Program-made: the position numbers and the translations under genes
Notes under the pieces: model-generated
Database searches by the model: none
Told to the model about the DNA's origin: nothing
The model's input: the letters and a program-made list of their open reading frames with translations, nothing else
In this document: positions 1 to 7,307 of the stretch, in pieces
Layout of the letters: the number at the start of each line of letters is the position of its first letter
How positions within the stretch are numbered: position 1 is the stretch's first letter
Assembly: GCA_041485905.1 (NCBI GenBank)
Contig: JBGPKK010000013.1
Span: 1-52,685 of the forward strand
Source of the DNA: JAHFUI01 sp041485905
GTDB lineage: Bacteria > Acidobacteriota > Vicinamibacteria > Vicinamibacterales > CAVVIG01
Reading direction: 5' to 3'
DNA length: 52,685 bases

Positions 1-1992
1 CCGCTCGATTCCGCAGCGGTCGCCCGGCGCGAGGATACGAGCCATCAGGCGAACCTCGGCACCTGGACACGAGACAACAATCTGCGACTCACCTGGGCGA
101 TGTCGCAGAAGTCGAAACTGTCGGTGTGGTACGCGTACCAGCGCAAGCAGGATCCTTTCTGGACAATTAACGCGGCGCTGTCTCCGGAGGCGGCGCGCGT
201 CACAGAGTGGTACACGCAGCTTGGCACGTTGACGTGGACGTATACGGCGACCAATCGTCTGCTGTTCGAGGTCGGCGCGTCGCCGGGCGCGAGCCCCGAT
301 ACGATCCTCGCGCAGCCCGATCGGAGCGCCGGCATTTCGGTCGTCGAACAAGGGACCGGGACCAATCCGCTCGCCAAGCCGATGACGTACCGGTCATCGA
401 CGGCGTCGAACATGTACGACAACGTGCGGCAGCAAAGCTACAAGGCGTCGGCCAGCTACGTCACCGGCACACACAGCGTCAAGGTCGGGATGGACTTGCA
501 GCGCGGGTACTTCAACCGGAACAATTTCGCCAATCCGTACAACGACATCCAGATTCGTACGCTTGATTTCGTCCCCAACCAGGTCACCATCTTCGCGCCG
601 CTCGCCGGCTTCACCAGCCGGCTGAACAACAACCTGGGTCTCTACGCGCAGGATCGCTGGACGTTGAATCGCATGACGGTCAGCGGCGGTCTTCGCTTCG
701 ACTTCCAGAACGAGTCGGTGGATCCGTTTACCGCCAACACCACGCGCTGGACGCCCAATCGCACGAACTCGTACGCCGAGGTGCCGAACGTGCCCAGTTG
801 GAGGGACGTGAACCCGCGCGTCAACGTCGCATACGATCTCTTCGGCAACGGCAAGACGGCGCTCAAGGCGAGCGCCAGCCGTGCGGTGGAACAGGACTCC
901 ATCCGGTACGCCGACGCCAACAATCCCGGCAACACGGTGTCGACGTCGACGTCAAGGACGTGGACCGACAGCAACGGCAATTTATTTCCGGACTGCAATC
1001 TTCTGAATTCAGCCTTGCAGGACAATCGGGCGACGGGCGGAGACGTCTGCCAACCCTGGCTCAACCTCAACTTCGGCAATTTCATTCCGGCGACGTTCTA
1101 CGATCCCGCGATTCTCAACGGTTGGGGCGTCCGTCCATGGAACTGGGAATTCTCCACGAGCGTGCAGCACGAGCTGGCGCCCCGCGTCTCGGTGAGCGCC
1201 GGATATTTCCGACGCGTGCAGGGAAATTTCTTTGTCACCGACAACGAAGCGCTCGGTCCGGCGGACTATCTGCCGTACAGCGTGACCGTCCCAACGACCG
1301 ACTCGCGGCTGCCCACCGCGGGTCAGACGATCACGGGACTCTACGATCAACGCGCGACGGTCGTGAACAGGAACGTCGTGAAAGCGGCCGCGCAGTTCGG
1401 CAATCAGTATCAGCATTGGAACGGTGTCGATCTCGGCGTCGACGCGCGGTTGAAGAACGGCGTGTTCCTCCAGGCAGGGCTGAGCACCGGCACGACGATG
1501 ACGGACAACTGCGACGTGACGGGCAAGGTGGACAATCCGAGCCTGCTCTATTGCCATCAGTCCATCGGCCCGCTGACGCAGTACAAAGGACTCGGCTCGT
1601 ATACGCTGCCGTGGGGCGGGCTTCGAATGAGTGCGACTTTCCAGAGCCTTCCCGGACCGCAGGTGGCGGCCAACGTGACCTACTTGAACGCCGACATCGC
1701 CGCGGGACGCGTGCAGGGGCTTGGACGGGCGACATTTCTTGCCGCTCAGGCGACGACCAATGCCATCGAACCGGGTACCATGTTCGGTGATCGGCTCAAT
1801 CAAGTCGACTTCCGATTGACGAAGATCCTCAACGTTTCGCGCGGCAAGCTCGAAGCGGACCTGGATCTGTACAATCTGGGCAACTCGGATGCTATCCTCG
1901 CGCAGAACAATGTGTTCGGTGCGACATGGACGCGACCGACCTCAGTGATCCAGCCGCGGTTCGTCAAGTTCACCGTGAGATACGACTTTTGA
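1..1992 (+). CDS. TonB-dependent receptor, 3' part (beta-barrel)
   Basis: This is an outer-membrane TonB-dependent receptor cut by the window edge. The frame is open from base 1, so the signal peptide, the carboxypeptidase-like domain and the plug lie upstream. The 663 visible residues look like beta-barrel and share landmarks with the complete receptors at 7308, 17727 and 23819: AQDRWTLNRMTVSGGLRFD, YDLFGNGKTALK, WTDSNGNLFPDCNL and GWGVRPWNWEF. The last strand ends in an aromatic residue (VRYDF), the usual outer-membrane insertion signal. The stop overlaps the next start (TGATG), so translation is probably coupled to the secreted protein that follows. The substrate is unknown. The general class is secure. 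Confidence 0.93.
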   Translation, partial: PLDSAAVARREDTSHQANLGTWTRDNNLRLTWAMSQKSKLSVWYAYQRKQDPFWTINAALSPEAARVTEWYTQLGTLTWTYTATNRLLFEVGASPGASPDTILAQPDRSAGISVVEQGTGTNPLAKPMTYRSSTASNMYDNVRQQSYKASASYVTGTHSVKVGMDLQRGYFNRNNFANPYNDIQIRTLDFVPNQVTIFAPLAGFTSRLNNNLGLYAQDRWTLNRMTVSGGLRFDFQNESVDPFTANTTRWTPNRTNSYAEVPNVPSWRDVNPRVNVAYDLFGNGKTALKASASRAVEQDSIRYADANNPGNTVSTSTSRTWTDSNGNLFPDCNLLNSALQDNRATGGDVCQPWLNLNFGNFIPATFYDPAILNGWGVRPWNWEFSTSVQHELAPRVSVSAGYFRRVQGNFFVTDNEALGPADYLPYSVTVPTTDSRLPTAGQTITGLYDQRATVVNRNVVKAAAQFGNQYQHWNGVDLGVDARLKNGVFLQAGLSTGTTMTDNCDVTGKVDNPSLLYCHQSIGPLTQYKGLGSYTLPWGGLRMSATFQSLPGPQVAANVTYLNADIAAGRVQGLGRATFLAAQATTNAIEPGTMFGDRLNQVDFRLTKILNVSRGKLEADLDLYNLGNSDAILAQNNVFGATWTRPTSVIQPRFVKFTVRYDF

Positions 1993-2816
1993 TGCGAGAC
2001 AGGTTGGCCAGCGCGCTCGTTGTCGTTGCCTTGACCGCGCTGGCGCGTCCTGCCAGTGCGCAGATGGACTTCTCCGGCGAGTGGCAGCCGGTTCGGAATC
2101 AGGACAACACCGAGAACCCGCTCGTCGGCGACTGGGTCGGCATTCCGCTCAGCGAAGCCGGGCTCGCGCGCGCCGAAGCGTGGGACGCGGCCATCCAGTC
2201 GCTGCCGGAATGGCAATGCCGCCCGCATGGATGGGTGTACATCTACCGTGGTCCGACGGCGCTACGCATCTGGAGGGACATCGATCCCTTCACGCGCGAG
2301 GTGACGGCGTTTCACGCACAGTGGCAGCAGTCGTCTGAGACGCCGATCTATCTGGACGGTCGTCTGCATCCTCCCGCCCATGCGCCGTACACGTGGATGG
2401 GCTTTTCGACGGCCGTGTGGGAAGGCGCCACGCTCAAGATCACGACGACGCACATCAAAGAGGATTACTACCGGCGCAACGGCATCTTCGCGAGCGACAA
2501 GGCGACGGTGACGACGTATTGGAGCCGCCACGGCGACTACCTGACGTGGATCAACATCGTGCACGACCCCGTGTACCTCACCGAGCCGCTGATTCGCAGC
2601 GGTGAGTACCGGCTCACGCTGGGCGCCGCGTTTCCGCCGCATCCGTGCACGCCCGCGTACGAAGGGCATTCGACGCTGACCGTGCCCGCCCATCAGCCGG
2701 GAAAGAATCCGTTTCTCAACGAGCCGGCTGCCAAGATGAAGATTCCACCGGAGGCGCTGCGAGCGGGCGCCGCTTCGCTCTATCCGGAATTTCGCGAGAA
2801 GCTCAAACAGCCATGA
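1992..2816 (+). CDS. Secreted protein of the WEGxTL superfamily
   Basis: I do not recognise a named family. The 274-residue product begins with a signal peptide (hydrophobic core VVVALTALARPASA, cleavage near residue 22). I start at ATG 1992, which overlaps the receptor stop, because the signal peptide then sits at the N-terminus. The C-terminal half has a core shared with the products at 3886, 15318, 16265, 21292 and 28186: G-F-S-x-x-x-W-E-G-x-T-L-x-x-T-T, then R-x-G and S, then D-P-x-x-x-T-x-P. Cys residues near the C-terminus could form a disulphide after export. The overlaps on both sides indicate one operon with a TonB receptor. The role is unknown; binding or processing of the imported substrate is only a guess. 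Confidence 0.8.
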   Translation: MRDRLASALVVVALTALARPASAQMDFSGEWQPVRNQDNTENPLVGDWVGIPLSEAGLARAEAWDAAIQSLPEWQCRPHGWVYIYRGPTALRIWRDIDPFTREVTAFHAQWQQSSETPIYLDGRLHPPAHAPYTWMGFSTAVWEGATLKITTTHIKEDYYRRNGIFASDKATVTTYWSRHGDYLTWINIVHDPVYLTEPLIRSGEYRLTLGAAFPPHPCTPAYEGHSTLTVPAHQPGKNPFLNEPAAKMKIPPEALRAGAASLYPEFREKLKQP

Positions 2817-3886
2817 GACGCGCTACCGTGTCGACCCTCGCCGCCGTCGGCGCGTGGGCGGCCGTCGCCGTCGCGGCGCCGCAAATACCGCGGACGGGCT
2901 CGACCGCGGACCCCGAGCTGCAGGTGCTTCCGATCCGCGGCAACGTGTACATGCTGGTCGGCGCCGGCGCCAACATCACCCTGTCGATCGGAAGGGAAGG
3001 CGTGCTCCTCGTCGACGCCGGCACGGAGCGGATGGCGGACAAGGTCGTCGCGATGGTGGCGTCGGTCGCGAAGCAGATCCTGTCGTCACCGACCGTCGTG
3101 AAGCCGTGTGCGGGAAACGGCTGCGTCGGCGTCACCTATCCGGCGTATCTCGGCATCATCGCGTCACCGGCTCCGCCACGGCCGATTCAGTACATCGTCA
3201 ACACGAATTCGGATCCGGATCATGTCGGCGGGAATGCCAGGATTGCGCAGTCGGGGACGACATACGGCGGCGGACCGGGGCTCGGCGCGTTTCAGGCGAT
3301 CGTCAAGGAGAGCGCGACGATCTATGCGCACGAGAACACGCTGATGCGGATGACCGCAGCGAAAGTGGCCACCGCCGGGCTGCCAACCGAGACCTACACC
3401 GACGATTTCAAGCAGTACTTCAACGGCGAAGGCATCCACCTCATCCATCAACCGTCGGCGCACGGCGACGGCGACACGCTCGTCCACTTCCGCGGTTCGG
3501 ACGTGATCAGCACGGGCGACATCCTCTCGACCGTCAGCTATCCGCGCTTCGACGTCGCCCGCGGCGGAAGCATCAACGGGATTGTGGATGGGCTGAATCA
3601 TCTGCTCGATCTCGTGATCGCCGAGTATCAGACCGAAGGGGGCACGCTGCTGGTGCCGGGTCACGGACGTCTGTGCGACGCGGCCGATCTCGCGACCTAT
3701 CGAGACACGGTCACCATCCTGCGCGATCGCATCCAGGACATGATCAGGAGGGGAATGACACTGGAGCAGGTCAAGGCGGCAAGACCTACCAAGGACTACG
3801 ATCCGCGCTACGACGTTCCGGAGTGGACGAAAGATCAGTTCGCCGAAGCGGTCTATCGCAGTCTCTCGCAGGCAAGGCGCAAGTGA
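2813..3886 (+). CDS. MBL-fold metallo-hydrolase-like protein with altered metal motif
   Basis: The product is a 357-residue exported member of the metallo-beta-lactamase fold, with a signal peptide ending near AVAVAAPQ. ATG 2813 overlaps the previous stop (ATGA). Fold landmarks are GVLLVDAG (first strands), NTNSDPDHVGGN (residues 130-141), AHGDGDTLVHF, STGDIL and LLVPGHG. In active hydrolases the second landmark is HxHxDH. Here residues 132 and 134 are Asn and Asp, and only D136 and H137 remain. The later His, Asp and His ligands appear intact, so the first zinc site is probably changed or absent. The substrate is unknown. It lies in a tightly overlapping operon between two secreted WEGxTL proteins. 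Confidence 0.85.
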   Translation: MRRATVSTLAAVGAWAAVAVAAPQIPRTGSTADPELQVLPIRGNVYMLVGAGANITLSIGREGVLLVDAGTERMADKVVAMVASVAKQILSSPTVVKPCAGNGCVGVTYPAYLGIIASPAPPRPIQYIVNTNSDPDHVGGNARIAQSGTTYGGGPGLGAFQAIVKESATIYAHENTLMRMTAAKVATAGLPTETYTDDFKQYFNGEGIHLIHQPSAHGDGDTLVHFRGSDVISTGDILSTVSYPRFDVARGGSINGIVDGLNHLLDLVIAEYQTEGGTLLVPGHGRLCDAADLATYRDTVTILRDRIQDMIRRGMTLEQVKAARPTKDYDPRYDVPEWTKDQFAEAVYRSLSQARRK

Positions 3887-4635
3887 TGTCTCGCCGTCTG
3901 GCGATCGCCCTCGTCGTTTTCCTTGCGCTGTCCACGGCCCTGCACGCGCAGCGCGGTCAGGGCGGCCGAGGAAACGCGCCGCCCGAACCGCCATTTGATC
4001 CGACGGGCTATTGGGTGTCGTTGATCTCCGACGAGTGGCGGTATCGGATGCTGACGCCTGCGAAGGGCAATGTCGATTACGTGCCGATCACGGCGGAAGG
4101 ACGACGAGTCGCCGGCGAATGGGATCCGGCGAAGGATGACCGAGCGGGGGAGGCGTGCCGGGGATATGGCGCCGGCGGGATCATGCGACTGCCGTCGCGC
4201 CTTCACGTCACGTGGCAGGACCCGACGACACTCAAGATGGAGATCGACACGGGCTCCCAAACGCGCGTGTTTCATCTTGGCGAGGCGCAGGCGCCGGCCA
4301 CCGAGCAGCCGTCGTGGCAGGGGTACTCCGTGGCGCAGTGGGAGGCGCCGGGCGGGCGCGGCGCCCCCGGCCAGCCGCGCTTCGGGCAGCTCAAGGTCGT
4401 GACCACGAAGATGAAGCCGGGCTATCTTCGCAAGAACGGCGTGCCGTACAGCAGCAACGCGGTGCTCAGCGAATACATTCAGTCACTGGCCGACGATGAC
4501 GGCAGTCGCTACCTGGCCATCACATCGATGCTCGACGATCCGCAGTATCTCGCCCAACCGTGGGTGAGAACTTCGCAGTTCCGCAAGCAGCTGGACGCGA
4601 AGGGGTGGAATCCAACGGCCTGTTCTGCCCAGTAA
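3886..4635 (+). CDS. Secreted protein of the WEGxTL superfamily
   Basis: The 249-residue exported protein has a signal peptide with core LAIALVVFLALSTALHA, followed by a Gly/Arg-rich linker and then FDPTGYWVSLISDEWRYRML. ATG 3886 overlaps the stop of the MBL gene (TGATG); longer upstream readings would remove the signal peptide from the N-terminus. The C-terminal half matches the superfamily core: WQGYSVAQWE, LKVVTTKM, GYLRKNGVPYS and DDPQYLAQPW. It is closest to the product at 1992, with a shared YxRKNG-type motif, and differs by an inserted Gly/Ala/Pro-rich stretch (GGRGAPGQPR) that splits the W-E-G-x-T-L motif. Operon position suggests a periplasmic or surface role with the receptor. No function is known to me. 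Confidence 0.8.
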   Translation: MSRRLAIALVVFLALSTALHAQRGQGGRGNAPPEPPFDPTGYWVSLISDEWRYRMLTPAKGNVDYVPITAEGRRVAGEWDPAKDDRAGEACRGYGAGGIMRLPSRLHVTWQDPTTLKMEIDTGSQTRVFHLGEAQAPATEQPSWQGYSVAQWEAPGGRGAPGQPRFGQLKVVTTKMKPGYLRKNGVPYSSNAVLSEYIQSLADDDGSRYLAITSMLDDPQYLAQPWVRTSQFRKQLDAKGWNPTACSAQ

Positions 4636-4651
4636 CTCTCTACTGCAATCG

Positions 4652-4671
4652 TCCCTCGCCAAGACGAGGGA
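4652..4671 (+). promoter_or_regulatory. Stem-loop just upstream of the CE15-like gene
   Basis: TCCCTCG (4652-4658) and CGAGGGA (4665-4671) form a perfect 7-bp stem with a 6-base loop. It lies between the stop at 4635 and the start at 4685, and its right arm runs into the purine-rich ribosome binding site (AAAGGGA). It could end the upstream transcript weakly, although no T-run follows, or hide the ribosome binding site. Confidence 0.4.
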
Positions 4672-4684
4672 AAGGGAACGTCCG

Positions 4685-6253
4685 ATGAGAGTCCAACGGC
4701 TGTTCTGGCTAATTGGTTCCGCCTCGGTCGCGGCGAGCGCCGCGATACTGACACTCTCCGCGGGGGTGACCGCGCAGCAACCGGCCGCTGTCCCATCGCA
4801 GGCCGCTCCCGGTGCACCAGCCCCGGGGACTGGCGGCGGAGTCGTCAATCCGAACGCGGGTGCGACCGCAGCCGACCACAAGAACATGATGGGGCAACTC
4901 GGTATCAGAGCTCTGCGTCCAGGGCCGAGCGGTAACGAGACGGCACCCAATCACGCCAACTACGACGAAGCGCTCGCAAATCCCTATCCGAATCTGCCCG
5001 ACGTGCTGACGCTCAAGAACGGCAAGAAGGTCAGCAGCGCGGACATGTGGTGGAGGCAGCGTCGCCCTGAGATCGTCGAGGAGTTCGACCGCGAAGTGCT
5101 CGGCCGCGTGCCGACCGTCGTCCCGAAGGTGACCTGGACGATCAGCCGCACGGAGAACTTCATGGTTGGCGGACGTCCCGTGGTGGGGAAGGAGCTCATT
5201 GGCAGGTTGGCCAACTCGGCATATCCGGACATCAGCGTTGAGATCCAGATGACCGTTGTCGCGCCGGCACACGCGTCCAAGCCGGTGCCGGTGATGATGA
5301 TGTTTGGTGGACGATCCGGCATGCCCCCTGCGCCGGGCGGTCCGCCACCGGCCGCGCGAGGCTTCGGTGCTGGTCGCGCTGGGGCTCCCGCCGCTGGCAG
5401 TGCAGGTACCGCGCCCGCCGCACCTGCGGATCCGCCTGCGACCGAGCAGCTCATCGCTGATGGTTGGGGGTACGCCTCGCTCAATCCCACCAGCATCCAG
5501 GCTGACAACGGCGCGGGGTTGACCAAGGGCATCATCGGTCTCGTCAACAAGGGCCAGTCGCGCCGGCCCGATGACTGGGGCTCGCTGCGGGCCTGGGCAT
5601 GGGGTGCCGCGCGCGGCCTCGACTATCTCGAGGCCGACAGGGCGGTCGACGCGAAGAAGGTCGGCATCGAAGGTGTATCTCGCTACGGCAAGGCCGCGCT
5701 CGTGACGATGGCGTACGACCGTCGTTTCGCAGTGGTGCTGATTGGCTCGTCTGGCGAAGGCGGCGCGAAGCTGCATCGCCGCAACTGGGGCGAAGCCGTC
5801 GAGAACCTCACCGGCTCCGGGGAGTACCACTGGATGGCGGGCAATTTCCTGAAGTACGGCGCCGAGGAATCGACGTTCGGTCGCAAGACGCCTGGTGACA
5901 TCCCCGTTGATGCGCACGAGCTTCTCGCGCTCTGCGCGCCGCGCCTGACGTTTCTCAGCTACGGCGTGCCCGAACGCGGTGATGCCAGGTGGCTCGATCA
6001 TCAGGGCAGTTACATGGCTGCCGTGGCGTCACAGCCGCTGTTCCGTCTGCTCGGCGCCAAAGATCTCGGCGTCTCCGACGACTACACGAAGGAAAGGATG
6101 CCTGCGGTCAACGTCAGCCTGCTCGATGGCCAGCTCGCCTGGCGCCAGCACGACGGCGGTCACACAGACGACCCGAACTGGAAGTACTTCATTCCATGGG
6201 CTGACAAGTTCCTGAAGCACACGCCCGCCACGGCCACATCAGCGACGAAATAG
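4685..6253 (+). CDS. Glucuronoyl-esterase-like (CE15-type) exported alpha/beta hydrolase
   Basis: The 522-residue exported serine hydrolase resembles 4-O-methyl-glucuronoyl methylesterases, which cut ester bonds between lignin and glucuronoxylan. A signal peptide is present (SASVAASAAILTLSAGVTA), followed by an Ala/Pro/Gly-rich segment. The nucleophile motif is GVSRYGKAAL, the family form being GCSRxGK. The probable acid is the Glu in GSSGEGGAK, and the catalytic His lies in HDGGHTDDPNW. A low-complexity insert of about 45 residues (Gly/Ala/Pro, near residues 210-255) interrupts the N-terminal half of the fold. A good ribosome binding site precedes ATG 4685. The SGNH esterase gene follows after 19 bases, suggesting joint de-esterification of plant polysaccharide. 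Substrate specificity is inferred from the motif. Confidence 0.82.
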   Translation: MRVQRLFWLIGSASVAASAAILTLSAGVTAQQPAAVPSQAAPGAPAPGTGGGVVNPNAGATAADHKNMMGQLGIRALRPGPSGNETAPNHANYDEALANPYPNLPDVLTLKNGKKVSSADMWWRQRRPEIVEEFDREVLGRVPTVVPKVTWTISRTENFMVGGRPVVGKELIGRLANSAYPDISVEIQMTVVAPAHASKPVPVMMMFGGRSGMPPAPGGPPPAARGFGAGRAGAPAAGSAGTAPAAPADPPATEQLIADGWGYASLNPTSIQADNGAGLTKGIIGLVNKGQSRRPDDWGSLRAWAWGAARGLDYLEADRAVDAKKVGIEGVSRYGKAALVTMAYDRRFAVVLIGSSGEGGAKLHRRNWGEAVENLTGSGEYHWMAGNFLKYGAEESTFGRKTPGDIPVDAHELLALCAPRLTFLSYGVPERGDARWLDHQGSYMAAVASQPLFRLLGAKDLGVSDDYTKERMPAVNVSLLDGQLAWRQHDGGHTDDPNWKYFIPWADKFLKHTPATATSATK

Positions 6254-6272
6254 GCGCGTTCGCGCAATCAGG

Positions 6273-7133
6273 ATGATGAGTGTACGCAGTTGGCGTTCAG
6301 CACTTTTCGCGGTGATCGGATCCGCAGTTGTCGTGGCCCAGACATCTGCCCAGCCGCCGGCGGCACCGCCACTAGCAGTGCGCGGGCGGGCGGACGCCAA
6401 CGCGCTCTCCGCAGAGCCCGCGGATCAGGCGGCACCACGAACCGATCAGAATTCCATCGCGGCGCACACCCAGCTTCTCGCAAAGGCGAAGCAGGGCAGG
6501 ATTGACATCTATTTCGAAGGCGATTCGATCGTTCGCCGTTGGGGCGCGACGGACTATCCCGATTTCCTCGCCAACTGGACAGATAACTTCTCCGGCTGGA
6601 ACGCGGCCGACTTCGGCTGGGGCGCTGACCGCACGCAAAACATCCTGTGGCGCCTCCAGAACGGCGAGCTTGACGGCATCCGTCCCAAGGTGATCGTATT
6701 GCTCGCCGGCACGAACAATGTTGGAACCGAGCCGCGCGAGGCCGCGGTCGCCGAGATTACCCGCGGTGTGAAGGCCATCCTTGATCGCTGCCGTCAGAAG
6801 GCGCCGGACGCGACGATCATCCTGACGGCCATCTTCCCGCGCAATGACAACATCGCAGTCATGCCGACGATCACGAAGATCAATGGCAACCTTGCCACGT
6901 TCGCTGACGGCAAAACGGTGCGCTTCCTCAACATCAACGACCGCCTCGCAGAGACGAACGGCACGCTCGTCGAAGGTGTGATGAACGAGCGCGACAGGCT
7001 GCATCCGACGCTCAAGGGCTATCAGATCTGGGCAGACGCGTTGAAGCCAATCTTCCGGGAGCTTCTCGGGCCGCCGGCTGCGACCGACATGGCCCCGCCA
7101 CCGACCGGCGATCCCAGCGCGCCGCGGCCGTAG
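6273..7133 (+). CDS. SGNH/GDSL-type esterase, exported
   Basis: The 286-residue exported lipase/esterase of the SGNH superfamily is probably an acetylesterase acting on glycans. All four blocks are visible: FEGDSI with the nucleophile Ser, ADFGWGADRTQN with the oxyanion Gly, LLAGTNNVG with the oxyanion Asn, and DRLHPT with the catalytic Asp and His. The N-terminus has a hydrophobic signal segment (ALFAVIGSAVVVAQTSA). Two adjacent ATG codons (6273 and 6276) are possible starts. The C-terminus is a short Pro-rich tail. It sits 19 bases behind the CE15-like gene and is probably cotranscribed. Fold and catalytic residues are clear; the substrate is inferred. Confidence 0.88.
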   Translation: MMSVRSWRSALFAVIGSAVVVAQTSAQPPAAPPLAVRGRADANALSAEPADQAAPRTDQNSIAAHTQLLAKAKQGRIDIYFEGDSIVRRWGATDYPDFLANWTDNFSGWNAADFGWGADRTQNILWRLQNGELDGIRPKVIVLLAGTNNVGTEPREAAVAEITRGVKAILDRCRQKAPDATIILTAIFPRNDNIAVMPTITKINGNLATFADGKTVRFLNINDRLAETNGTLVEGVMNERDRLHPTLKGYQIWADALKPIFRELLGPPAATDMAPPPTGDPSAPRP

Positions 7134-7172
7134 GGCGATTTCGCTGGCGATTTCGGCCTGCTCACGCAGAGG

Positions 7173-7188
7173 CACTGAACGTTTAGTG
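7173..7188. promoter_or_regulatory. Imperfect palindrome upstream of the receptor promoter
   Basis: CACTGAAC followed directly by GTTTAGTG is a 16-bp palindrome with one mismatched pair. It ends 12 bases before the candidate -35 box at 7200, a normal place for an operator or activator site. The cognate regulator is unknown. Confidence 0.35.
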
Positions 7189-7199
7189 TGCAGTGCTAC

Positions 7200-7228
7200 T
7201 TGACACGCGCCGACGCGTGTAGTGAAAT
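7200..7228 (+). promoter_or_regulatory. Candidate sigma-70 promoter with internal palindrome
   Basis: TTGACA (7200-7205) is a perfect -35 box. After 17 bases comes TGAAAT (7223-7228), four of six matches to the -10 consensus. Between them lies ACACGCG / CGCGTGT (7203-7209 and 7214-7220), a perfect 7-bp inverted repeat with a 4-base centre. That placement is typical of a repressor site blocking RNA polymerase. The receptor gene starts 80 bases downstream. Confidence 0.5.
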
Positions 7229-7307
7229 TTCGTGTTCGCTTTCCGGAAGAACAACGGTTCGGAAGACGAAGAGGCAAGGACGCCAACGAACCAATCAAGA
7301 GGTACGA

